This document shows positions 19,749 through 27,082 of a stretch of 27,082 bases of DNA, one piece after another. The stretch is taken from the IMG/VR virus record IMGVR_UViG_3300042553_000767, positions 1 through 27,082 of that record, one strand, 5' to 3'. Every line of letters begins with the position of its first letter. Within the stretch, counting starts at the first letter, position 1. The notes under the pieces were generated by a model that was given only the letters and a program-made list of their open reading frames with translations, ran no database searches and was not told where the DNA came from. The position numbers and the translations under genes were made by a program. The stretch is from a virus.

Positions 19749-22700
19749 TTAGGGACTGACGCAGTTGAGGGTGGCTACGTCACCCTCAAATGCGGGTGGG
19801 TTCGCAGGGGTCGGGCAGTTGCAAGGAGATGCACAAGCCTCCATTAGAGTCCACGTCGACCCATCAAGCGACTGATACGTACACTCGGCCCCGACACAGG
19901 GAGCCGGGCCGGATGTGGTCGTAGTGGTCGTGGTTGTGGTCGTAGTCGTCGTGGTGGGCTGCGCGGGGCAACCTGCGGAGCAGGATTGCCCCTGCGCCCA
20001 GTTCTTGGAGAAACTACCCGGTGGCGTGAAACCGTCGACGGAGCAAGACGCTTCGAGGGTGTCGTCTATACAGTATTGGAATACTCCGTACTGGTAGATA
20101 CAGCACCTTCCGCGAGGGGCTTGGGTGGTAGTTGGTAAGCAGTTGGCTTGCGCACAAGTCTGTCCTGAGTACCACGAACTGCCTTGGTAGTAGTCACAGT
20201 ACGATTTCGAGACGTTCTGTTCACACAGCACTGAGGGCGACCCGGCGTTGGGTCGGCAGCACGCTCCATATTGCTGGGTTGTTGTAGGCGGAACAGTGGG
20301 TGGGCATGTGATGCTCACACAGGTGACGCCTTCCCCTTGGAACGTACCTCGGTACGTTCGACAAGCGGCAAACGACACGAACTCGCAACCCCCGTTGAAG
20401 CAGCAAGCCCCCGGACCGGGGGTCGTGGTGGACGTGGTGGTTGAGGGGCCTGCGGTTGTGGTCGGGACGACCGAACCGCAGGCGTACCGGCGAAGATCAC
20501 AGTCAGACTCACTGGCCGTTGGTGGGTATGCGGGGCATGGGCATGTAGTTGGACAAGGATCGTCGATCTTTGTCCAACCGCCTGTTCCGTTCCCTTTGAA
20601 CGCGCAGTATTTGTCACAGGGTTGGGTGGTACAGCACTCGCAGTACGGCGTCCCGCCGGGCGGGGTGTACGTGCATGTGGTTTCTAACACATCGCAGATG
20701 TTATTGGGGGGAGTCTGCGGTGTGGCGCATCGGCAGCACCCGCCAAAGTCGGAGTCGTAATTACCCTCAGACGGTGGGTACACTCCATCAGCACAGGAAC
20801 ACAGCGATGGGTAAGGGACACACTGAGAGGCGGTCTGAAAGTTTGTCCAAACTAAGGCAGATCCATATCCATTACTATACGTCGCAAACCACCTACAGGC
20901 CCCTCGGCAACCTGTGCATGTGTTTGGGTATACAGTCGTTGGTAGGTAGGGTACGCAAGTACCCACGGCTATAGATCCGCAAGGAGGGAAAGTGCCACTT
21001 CCGCTAGGGGCCAGTGTCGCGTTGCAGTAGCACCCGTTCTGACAATCCGATATGTAAACAGGCCCACCTCCGCTCCCGCTAGATCCCCTGTTCGTCCAGA
21101 TAAAGCTACAACTTTGGCCGCAGTTTGCGGGGGTTCTCGTCGTAGTTGTGCTTGTCGTTGTGGTCGTGCTTCCACATACGCACACCCTACCCGATCTCCA
21201 ATCGAAGCATTGGTTCGGACCTGTAGTCGTCGTCGGGCACGCAGGCGTGCCCGAGGCCGCCCCTCCGGGCCTACAGAGAGTGCGAACGCACTCTCCTGAT
21301 GTGGCGGGGCAGTAAGTCGGAGGCTCGCAACCGCAAGGCGGTTGCGTGCTTGTGGGCCGTGGGGTCGGGGACGATGTAGTGCTGGTTGTAGTCCCAACCA
21401 AATCTCCGATATGTGAAAGTTCGCAGGCATCACAGGGAGGCCCCGCTACACACGATGTCTCGTACAAGTACATCCCATCAGACGGACTCAGAGATACGCC
21501 GTTTTGGTTTTCCGAAGCATCGAAGAACAACCACGGAGCAGGCGGGTTTGCGGGACGCAAACCCGGCCCACATTGTTGACACACTCGCCAATTCGCCAAC
21601 CATTTCTCGTTGTCATATTGGATGATCTGGTCGGAATCTGGTTTGTTGCTCCAGAACCATTGCTGGTCGGTCAGAGAGAATGCTCGGTAGACAGCCTTAC
21701 CCTCGGTGTACAGGGTGGCGTTCATGGAACAAGGGTTCCTTCCGCAAGGGCTGTCGTGTACCACGACAGGCCCGTTGGGATCGGGGTCGATAGAATCTAT
21801 CGACCCTCGGGGGAACAATGGGAAGTCCCCGGTCGGGCAATCTTGGCAGACGATCCAACCGGCGGCGTATCCCTTGACGGTAGCAGCTCGGTACGTCCCG
21901 GACACGGGCGATCCGAGCAGGCCGTTGGCGATGTTGCAAGTCTGGGGACCGTCAATGGGTCCGCCCGTGGTCGTGGTGGTCGTAGGGCCGGGCGTCGTGG
22001 TCACTACGTACACGCACCTGCTGTCGATCTCCCCGTTGAGGTAGAAGCAGGGATCACCCGCTCCGAAGCAACTGCAAGGAGGCCCACACGTCGTGCCGAT
22101 GACTTGGTACACATAGCCCGTACTCGGCGCAGGCGGCCACGAAGTGGTTCCGCCCGGCGCGGGGGTAGTGGCGGCCACACACCTGAGTCGACATCTCACA
22201 GACTCGCATGGAACTACAGGAGCGGCGGTCGTCGTGGATGTCGTAGTCGAGGTCGTTGTGGTCGAGGTAGTCGTTGTGGTCGTAGTCGTCGTTGTGGTAT
22301 TGGCACACCCGCCGACTGGCGACTTCCAAGCAAATCCTCCGCCCGTCGCCTCCCCGGCGATGAAGATGCACTCCCCTTGGCAGAGAGGGTCGACGGCGAC
22401 AGCGTTGGGTGTGGCTGTCGTTGTGGTGGCCGTCGATTCGGAGACTAGCTCAGGTCGTTCGTTCGTCCAAGTGCCGTTCTTGTGTCGCCACACTTGAACG
22501 AAGTCATTGCCGACTCGGAAGTAGTGATTACGGACTTCAATACGGAATGGAATCCCAGTCGGATCTAGCACCGGTACGAGCTTGTCCAGATCGTCATCCG
22601 ATCTGTACAAGCAGCACCTAGCAAGACCCGGCCTGACTGAGCCGTCTGATAGCCGGGTCGCCGCAGGCAACCCGGTTTCACAGGGGGGCAACGCCCAATA

Positions 22701-22835
22701 GACATCAGGCGCAGCTAGGTACTGGCCCTGCGATGCGGGGAGCATCGCAGGGGGCGGGGCCGCTTTGGATTCCCCGTGGAGATTGTCTAGTACCCTACGA
22801 TCTTTCTCGGTCAGAACGTAATGCTTGTTGTCCAT
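19749..22835 (-). CDS. Cys-rich multi-module virion protein with poly-Thr linkers, likely tail fibre/adhesin
   Basis: The 1028-residue product starts at ATG 22835, which overlaps the upstream stop (ATGA). After a ~130-residue N-terminal domain (WRHKNGTW near 117-123) it alternates small Cys-rich modules with Thr-rich linkers: a 24-residue Thr/Ser run at 180-203, a 14-Thr run at 961-974, and several TTTT/GP runs between. Late modules have the GACC....C...C..Y.G.F.G.G..C pattern that I associate with planctomycete secreted proteins. Modules ending C-x-C-P..P.PP.....C also repeat. Poly-Thr linkers suggest extended, possibly O-glycosylated stalks. It lies downstream of the tape-measure and putative baseplate genes, the usual place for receptor-binding proteins. 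No enzymatic domain is seen. Confidence 0.65.
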   Translation of the reverse strand: MDNKHYVLTEKDRRVLDNLHGESKAAPPPAMLPASQGQYLAAPDVYWALPPCETGLPAATRLSDGSVRPGLARCCLYRSDDDLDKLVPVLDPTGIPFRIEVRNHYFRVGNDFVQVWRHKNGTWTNERPELVSESTATTTTATPNAVAVDPLCQGECIFIAGEATGGGFAWKSPVGGCANTTTTTTTTTTTSTTTTSTTTSTTTAAPVVPCESVRCRLRCVAATTPAPGGTTSWPPAPSTGYVYQVIGTTCGPPCSCFGAGDPCFYLNGEIDSRCVYVVTTTPGPTTTTTTGGPIDGPQTCNIANGLLGSPVSGTYRAATVKGYAAGWIVCQDCPTGDFPLFPRGSIDSIDPDPNGPVVVHDSPCGRNPCSMNATLYTEGKAVYRAFSLTDQQWFWSNKPDSDQIIQYDNEKWLANWRVCQQCGPGLRPANPPAPWLFFDASENQNGVSLSPSDGMYLYETSCVAGPPCDACELSHIGDLVGTTTSTTSSPTPRPTSTQPPCGCEPPTYCPATSGECVRTLCRPGGAASGTPACPTTTTGPNQCFDWRSGRVCVCGSTTTTTSTTTTRTPANCGQSCSFIWTNRGSSGSGGGPVYISDCQNGCYCNATLAPSGSGTFPPCGSIAVGTCVPYLPTTVYPNTCTGCRGACRWFATYSNGYGSALVWTNFQTASQCVPYPSLCSCADGVYPPSEGNYDSDFGGCCRCATPQTPPNNICDVLETTCTYTPPGGTPYCECCTTQPCDKYCAFKGNGTGGWTKIDDPCPTTCPCPAYPPTASESDCDLRRYACGSVVPTTTAGPSTTTSTTTPGPGACCFNGGCEFVSFAACRTYRGTFQGEGVTCVSITCPPTVPPTTTQQYGACCRPNAGSPSVLCEQNVSKSYCDYYQGSSWYSGQTCAQANCLPTTTQAPRGRCCIYQYGVFQYCIDDTLEASCSVDGFTPPGSFSKNWAQGQSCSAGCPAQPTTTTTTTTTTTTTTSGPAPCVGAECTYQSLDGSTWTLMEACASPCNCPTPANPPAFEGDVATLNCVSP
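19914..19955 (-). repeat. Poly-Thr codon tract near adhesin C-terminus
   Basis: Fourteen consecutive Thr codons in mixed ACN usage, so protein-level selection rather than simple DNA slippage is suggested. Confidence 0.85.
22227..22298 (-). repeat. Thr/Ser homopolymer linker tract in adhesin
   Basis: About 24 codons for Thr with a few Ser and a terminal Thr-Thr-Thr. The codons vary (ACA, ACG, ACC, ACT), which argues for selected composition. Similar shorter tracts recur through the gene. Confidence 0.85.
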
Positions 22836-23302
22836 CAGACAGGGGCCGCTGTTATGTGTAGGAGAGCCGTGGCTCTGGTGCATTTAGCAAACAAAGGGCC
22901 TTTGAATTGGCCGAACATCATTCTATCGGGTCCAATGGTTCCTACCATTTTTTCGGAATCCCAGATTTCGATCACGTTTCGACGTTGCTCTTGGGCAAAT
23001 GAATCGGCCAAGTCGGCCTTTGGCGATAGTTGGGGCATCTTATGCCCCAACACGACTTCGCATTTGTCGAGGTCCAACCCAGGAATCACAATGGCTGTCG
23101 GACTCCCCGGCTGAACGCGAAGCGTCAGTTGGGTGCATGTTCCTCTGCCCGTGGGGGTTAATCGGTCGTAGGCCCACCTGACATCGGTAGTAGCTCCGGT
23201 GTCCCACTCCAGGTAGTGCGCGTGCAGGACGACCGTGAAACGGTCGTCCGCTTTGGGGGAGCCTACAGTGCGGAAAACTTGTTCTTCTTGCTTGTTGCCC
23301 AT
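22835..23302 (-). CDS. Putative virion/tail-associated protein (155 aa)
   Basis: The ATG at 23302 lies 1 nt beyond the upstream gene's stop, and its own stop overlaps the start of the adhesin gene. The protein is mixed beta-rich, with a central T-x-L-T-L-R-V-Q-P-G-S-P-T-A-I-V-I-P-G-L-like stretch and two Cys. No family is recognised. Its place between a tail protein and the Cys/Thr-rich protein suggests a small structural part of the distal tail, for example an adhesin connector. That is inferred from synteny only. Confidence 0.55.
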   Translation of the reverse strand: MGNKQEEQVFRTVGSPKADDRFTVVLHAHYLEWDTGATTDVRWAYDRLTPTGRGTCTQLTLRVQPGSPTAIVIPGLDLDKCEVVLGHKMPQLSPKADLADSFAQEQRRNVIEIWDSEKMVGTIGPDRMMFGQFKGPLFAKCTRATALLHITAAPV

Positions 23303-23303
23303 G

Positions 23304-24269
23304 TTAGTTGATTGAGGTTGGAATTCCGAGAAGTAGTAAATTGGATTCGTGGGCGATCTCGCGCATTTGAATCAGCGGACCCTCCGGGTCGCTTTCGCCG
23401 GGATTTAGATTCACGCCGAACACATCTTCGATGTACGGGTTTCGGGTCGGGTTGGCTGGCCTTCCTGACTTGTTCAAGATAACAGGTCCAGAATTTTCGC
23501 CTAGTTTATCTTTCTGTATGGCGAAATCGGTGGGGAATACCGGGGCTGTGTTCGGCAGAAGCGTTTTCATGCCTACGGCTGGGATGAATTTGTTGAATGT
23601 CTCTAGGTTCGTCTCAAACGTGTAACTGATCTTGTAGTAGTAGAAACAACTCCCATACAAAACCCGCTCCCACTTCGCATCGACAAACCGAACGCACCGC
23701 TTCGGGAATCCCCAAAGCGGAGCATCGTTGAGTTTGTTGAGCAGCATCGTAATCAAACTCAGCGGCAAGATCGCTGAGTTGAAAGAAATCGTCACTGTGG
23801 GGAAGCTAATCTTTTCTTCGACTTCGGGTCCGAGCATCTGCTCATAATTGACGTGATGCAGCGGCGTGCCGAAGCGATCCGTTTTCATCTCGCGACTCAC
23901 ATGCGTGAAGTCGCCCGAGATGTTGTAGGGCTCCAACAGTGGGTTGTCGATCTGGGTGTCGTTGCACCTTATCATAGGCTTGGTTGTGAACTTGTTGGTC
24001 ACAATCCAACTCTGGCAAGGTTCCCCTTCCTGCAAGTCCTGGTGGACCGATATAGACAAGTCAGGCGTACAAAATGCCCAAGGGTCGTAGTCGTTGTCCA
24101 AACTGTAGGCAGAGCCCACAGGGAACAACAGGTTGACGGTCTGCAAGACCGTCTCGGGTCCGTCCAAATAGTCGCTTGTTCTCAGGAGCCAAGACAGGTT
24201 GTAGGTGCGATGCCCTTCTTCGTCTCGGGTCATCGACTGACTGCGCAAACCGACGAGTGTGGTCACCAT
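23304..24269 (-). CDS. Putative distal tail / baseplate protein (321 aa)
   Basis: The gene directly follows the tape-measure gene (TAATG overlap at 24267-24271), the position of distal tail (Dit-like) proteins in siphoviruses. The 321-residue product is beta-rich, with long strand-like stretches such as TVTISFNSAILPLSLITMLLN and CFYYYKISYTFETN. It has no signal peptide or membrane helix. No sequence family is recognised, so the Dit role rests on gene order. The C-terminal NLLLLGIPTSIN may form a tail-assembly extension. Confidence 0.5.
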   Translation of the reverse strand: MVTTLVGLRSQSMTRDEEGHRTYNLSWLLRTSDYLDGPETVLQTVNLLFPVGSAYSLDNDYDPWAFCTPDLSISVHQDLQEGEPCQSWIVTNKFTTKPMIRCNDTQIDNPLLEPYNISGDFTHVSREMKTDRFGTPLHHVNYEQMLGPEVEEKISFPTVTISFNSAILPLSLITMLLNKLNDAPLWGFPKRCVRFVDAKWERVLYGSCFYYYKISYTFETNLETFNKFIPAVGMKTLLPNTAPVFPTDFAIQKDKLGENSGPVILNKSGRPANPTRNPYIEDVFGVNLNPGESDPEGPLIQMREIAHESNLLLLGIPTSIN

Positions 24270-27082
24270 TACGGGGTCGCTCCTGGACCTGCTACACTAG
24301 CAGGCTGTAGTGTCACTTGCGGCGCGCCTCGCAGCGCGTTGTAAATCAGATTCAACAGGTTGTTTGTCTGTTGCTGGGCAGCAAGCTGCGGGTTGGCCTT
24401 CGGAGTCGCCATGCGACCCGCCTGTTCGGCCAGCAGCTTGCTGTAGTCGGACCCAGTGGCCGACATCGCCTCGGTCACTTTGTTGTCCGAGGCTCCCGCT
24501 CCGAAGCTCCCGAAGCCGGGGCCTGAGTAAGCCGCAGCGTCGGGTAATTCGGGGGCCTTCGGGGGCGCAGGCATCTTAGGTGTGTCGAACTTCAATCCCG
24601 TCAGTTCAGGCGTACTGGCTTGGAATCCTTCCAAGCCAGTTTGCATGTTGGCAAATTCACTTTCTAACACGCCTTTGACACCTTCCAACAACCCTTTGTC
24701 AAGGGTTGTTTGGATGTCTTGGGTCATGGCAGCGGCGGCTGCGTCGATGCCCATGCCTTCAACCAGAACGTCATACAACGCGCCTGGGTCGAACAAGTTC
24801 TCCCAGACTCGCGACATGAACGAACCAAACTTCTTCCACTTATCTTCGAGCCAAGTGAAGATTTTGATGAAGCCTGAAACCATAGCTTCGTAGATACGCC
24901 CGTCGAACAACGAATACCAAGTATCGACAAGCCACGTTGAGAACACAACCATGAGGCGAGCCACAGCCCTAAAGGCGACCGAAGCATTGTTGAGCATCGC
25001 TCCGAAGAATCGCATAGTCAGGTCCATCATGTCGGGTATGATGGTACTCCAATTAGCCAGAAGCCACTTGCTGATGACCATCCAGTTATGGCCGAAGTTG
25101 TACAGAAACCCTGTCGCAGAATCAAAGAACCATGCGACCGTGGCGTACAAATTTAGGAATGCGTCGTAGACCGATCCCGGCCCCCAAATCTGGGCGGCTA
25201 TGTAGGCGACGGCAAGACCGGCGGCTACTGCTCCGGCTACGATTAAAGCGAAGGGACTTGTGACTATGCTGACCAGCAACGAGATGCCCATAGCCAATGC
25301 GCGGAACACAAAGACGATTCGATTGAGCATCGAGAACACTGACTGGCTCCACCACATTAGACTAGCCATCGCAAAGCCGACAGCGTGGAAAGCCAACGCC
25401 GCCACGAACACGTTCTTGGCGATATTGACCATTCTCGCAGCCATCTGCTGTCCGGCTGGGGTCTGTAGATACTTCTCGAACATTTTCAAATAGCCAATGG
25501 CCGACTTCAAAGCCTTAATGAGATCTTTCTCAAGCGAGGCTATGAACCCTATCTTCAAGTTCTGTACAGTCTCTTTAAGTTGGTTACGAAGGCCGGGAAG
25601 TGTGTTCGCCATGATCTTCTGCATGTTGGCGAATCTTCCGCCTGCGGAAGTTTCCATCCTGAGAGCTTCGGTGACTTGATCGGCTGAGATCGCACCAGCT
25701 TCCATGAGCTTTCGCAGTTCGAGCATTGACTTACCAGTCACTCGACTCATAGTCTCCAAAGGGTTAAAACCCTGCTCAGTCAACTGTCGCAGTTCGTTCC
25801 CCTGCAACCTACCGTTGGCGGTGATCTGGGACATAGCAAAAGAAAGCCTGTCGAACCGAAGCTCACTGCCCCCGGCAACATCACCGAGCATCTTCATGTG
25901 TTCCAGCGCGGACTTCGCCGAGAGTCCATACGACATCATGTTCCGAGTGGCCTCGGTCAGCCCAAGCCGAGTAAACGAAGTTTTCTCGGCGTGGTCTTTG
26001 ATCTCGGCCATGACAACAGATGCGGCCTGGGCATTCCCTGTGAATGCGTACAGCCCCGCCTCGGCCATCTTTATATTGCCATACAGATCCAACATCCCCT
26101 GACCAGAGGAAACCAACGCTCGTATTGCATTGGCGTGCATGTAGATGTCAGCGCGGGACGTAAGGCCCGATCCCAGACCACCGCCACCTCCCATTTGACC
26201 GAAACCACCTCCGCGACCTCCGCGAGCTTGAGCCGACGCGCTGGCTCGTATTTGAGTAGAGACTACCCTACCTGCTTCTCGGATGGCTGCTGATCCCATT
26301 TGGGAAGCCCCTCGTATGGCTGTCGAAGCTACCTGCCCGGCAGATCGGATGCCAGTAGAGATGACACCTGCGGCGGATCTCCCTAAATTCGACACGGTTC
26401 TACCAAAGGTGGCGAACATACTACTGGCTGCTCTAGCAGTGGCCGCATAGCCTTGCACAGCAGACCTTATGGCTTGGCTTGCGATCTGCCCAGCAGATCG
26501 AATGGCTTGGCTAGTTACTTGCCCAGCAGACCGAATAGCACCCGAAACAATCTGACCCACAGATCGAATAGCTTGACCCGCCACTTGACCCGCAGATCTT
26601 ATGGCTTGGCTAGCTACTTGTCCAGCAGATCGAATAGCTTGACTGACTAATTGAGCAGATGCTCGTATCCCCGCAGAGACGACCTGCCCGACGACCCGCA
26701 AAGTCGCCGTGACCATCGCTAGTGTACTAACCACGGCTCGGAACGCAGAGGAGATTATCATAGCCGAGGATCGAACTATGTTGGCTGCGCTTCTAAACCC
26801 CGCCACCGTCGCATTGGATATAGATCTGAACACCGAGGAGATCGCAGGCATCGTCGACATAAACGCCGTCCGAATGATCGACCCCATACCACGTATCGAG
26901 TGAGTCAGTACATTCCCGGTTTGTGTAACTGCCACGCTCAGAAACTTGAACATACTCTGAACGGAATTAGAAAGGTGCGGTGCGCTGCTTTTGATTGCGT
27001 CGGATATGCTTTTAGCTACGCTGGCTCCGGCGGCAACTATCACAGCCCCCGTGCTAGGCCCCCCGCCCCCCGAAAGACCGGG
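24269..27082 (-). CDS. Tail tape-measure protein, 5' end beyond window
   Basis: The frame stays open to the window edge (upstream codons encode PGLSGGGGPSTGA), so the GTG at 27043 is probably internal and the N-terminus is missing. About 937 residues are visible. Counting from 27043: a helical region with 11-residue repeats (115-196, more loosely to ~265), a Gly-rich hinge, then a TP901-type tape-measure domain (~295-500; KTSFTRLGLTEATRNM, GNELRQLTEQGFNPLE). Hydrophobic segments follow (~540-630, VFVAALAFHAVGFAMASL and LIVAGAVAAGLAVAYIA), then a helical C-terminus. Tape-measure proteins set tail length and can insert into the host membrane. The domain supports a siphovirus or myovirus tail. 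Confidence 0.85.
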   Translation of the reverse strand, partial: PGLSGGGGPSTGAVIVAAGASVAKSISDAIKSSAPHLSNSVQSMFKFLSVAVTQTGNVLTHSIRGMGSIIRTAFMSTMPAISSVFRSISNATVAGFRSAANIVRSSAMIISSAFRAVVSTLAMVTATLRVVGQVVSAGIRASAQLVSQAIRSAGQVASQAIRSAGQVAGQAIRSVGQIVSGAIRSAGQVTSQAIRSAGQIASQAIRSAVQGYAATARAASSMFATFGRTVSNLGRSAAGVISTGIRSAGQVASTAIRGASQMGSAAIREAGRVVSTQIRASASAQARGGRGGGFGQMGGGGGLGSGLTSRADIYMHANAIRALVSSGQGMLDLYGNIKMAEAGLYAFTGNAQAASVVMAEIKDHAEKTSFTRLGLTEATRNMMSYGLSAKSALEHMKMLGDVAGGSELRFDRLSFAMSQITANGRLQGNELRQLTEQGFNPLETMSRVTGKSMLELRKLMEAGAISADQVTEALRMETSAGGRFANMQKIMANTLPGLRNQLKETVQNLKIGFIASLEKDLIKALKSAIGYLKMFEKYLQTPAGQQMAARMVNIAKNVFVAALAFHAVGFAMASLMWWSQSVFSMLNRIVFVFRALAMGISLLVSIVTSPFALIVAGAVAAGLAVAYIAAQIWGPGSVYDAFLNLYATVAWFFDSATGFLYNFGHNWMVISKWLLANWSTIIPDMMDLTMRFFGAMLNNASVAFRAVARLMVVFSTWLVDTWYSLFDGRIYEAMVSGFIKIFTWLEDKWKKFGSFMSRVWENLFDPGALYDVLVEGMGIDAAAAAMTQDIQTTLDKGLLEGVKGVLESEFANMQTGLEGFQASTPELTGLKFDTPKMPAPPKAPELPDAAAYSGPGFGSFGAGASDNKVTEAMSATGSDYSKLLAEQAGRMATPKANPQLAAQQQTNNLLNLIYNALRGAPQVTLQPASVAGPGATP
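24614..24640. repeat. 12-bp perfect inverted repeat in tape-measure 3' region
   Basis: Arms 24614-24625 and 24629-24640 around TCC. A 10-bp repeat follows at 24687-24710. Further 5' in this gene (25000-27040) such repeats are sparse. Confidence 0.9.
26456..26701 (-). repeat. 33-nt / 11-residue repeat block in tape-measure protein
   Basis: About seven repeats of the form AIRSAGQVASQ occur in tandem with small variations. The DNA copies vary at synonymous sites. An 11-residue (hendecad) period gives a nearly straight coiled coil, suitable for a long rod in the tail tube. Confidence 0.85.

Noticed and set aside
22144-22497. Forward frames with poly-Val stretches
   Set aside because: They are the antisense of poly-Thr codons in the adhesin gene.

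Overview
The window looks like part of a tailed double-stranded DNA phage (or prophage) genome. It holds a long forward-strand replication, recombination and nucleotide-metabolism operon that meets, tail to tail, a reverse-strand tail and virion block. It contains no ribosomal genes and no canonical tRNAs. A Planctomycetes host is suggested, not shown: the large reverse-strand virion protein has repeated Cys modules of the GACC...C...C type joined by poly-Thr linkers, and the glycosyltransferase fusion ends in a Cys-rich module, both of which I associate with planctomycete and environmental phage proteins.

Forward strand, 1-17664. A partial helical protein precedes a zinc-finger ssDNA-binding protein (291-1451). 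A gene-poor, RNA-like stretch follows (1452-2690). It has three copies of a tRNA-like multistem element, a 69-aa and a 41-aa protein, and a strong terminator at 2635-2670. Next is a tightly overlapping operon in which most junctions are ATGA or TAATG: 5'(3')-deoxyribonucleotidase, RecA/UvsX-like recombinase, FEN-type 5' nuclease, a Pol-beta-type nucleotidyltransferase, a queD-dpdA-queC-queE cassette predicted to make and insert 7-deazaguanine into phage DNA, a PDDEXK nuclease, a beta-clamp-like protein, a UDG-like/3'-5' exonuclease fusion without a polymerase domain, and SbcC/Rad50 split into pieces around an SbcD/gp47 nuclease. Small unknown proteins and a GT2 glycosyltransferase finish the operon.

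Reverse strand, 17667-27082, in transcription order: the tape-measure gene (5' end outside the window) with an 11-residue repeat block, two likely tail/virion proteins, a 1028-aa Cys/Thr-rich protein, a hairpin terminator, and a glycosyltransferase plus methyltransferase-like fusion.

The most unusual signal is at the DNA level. Much of the window, inside coding sequence on both strands, is packed with long perfect inverted repeats (stems of 9-15 bp, loops usually 1-5 nt). I located fourteen with stems of at least 12 bp, not counting terminators, where a rough random expectation is about 0.02. They are dense in the replication genes, the virion adhesin gene and the glycosyltransferase genes, but sparse in queC-queE and in most of the tape-measure gene. 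Other points of interest are the three-copy tRNA-like RNA element, the split Rad50 and split polymerase arrangements, and the pairing of a mucin-like Thr-rich virion protein with two glycosyltransferase genes.
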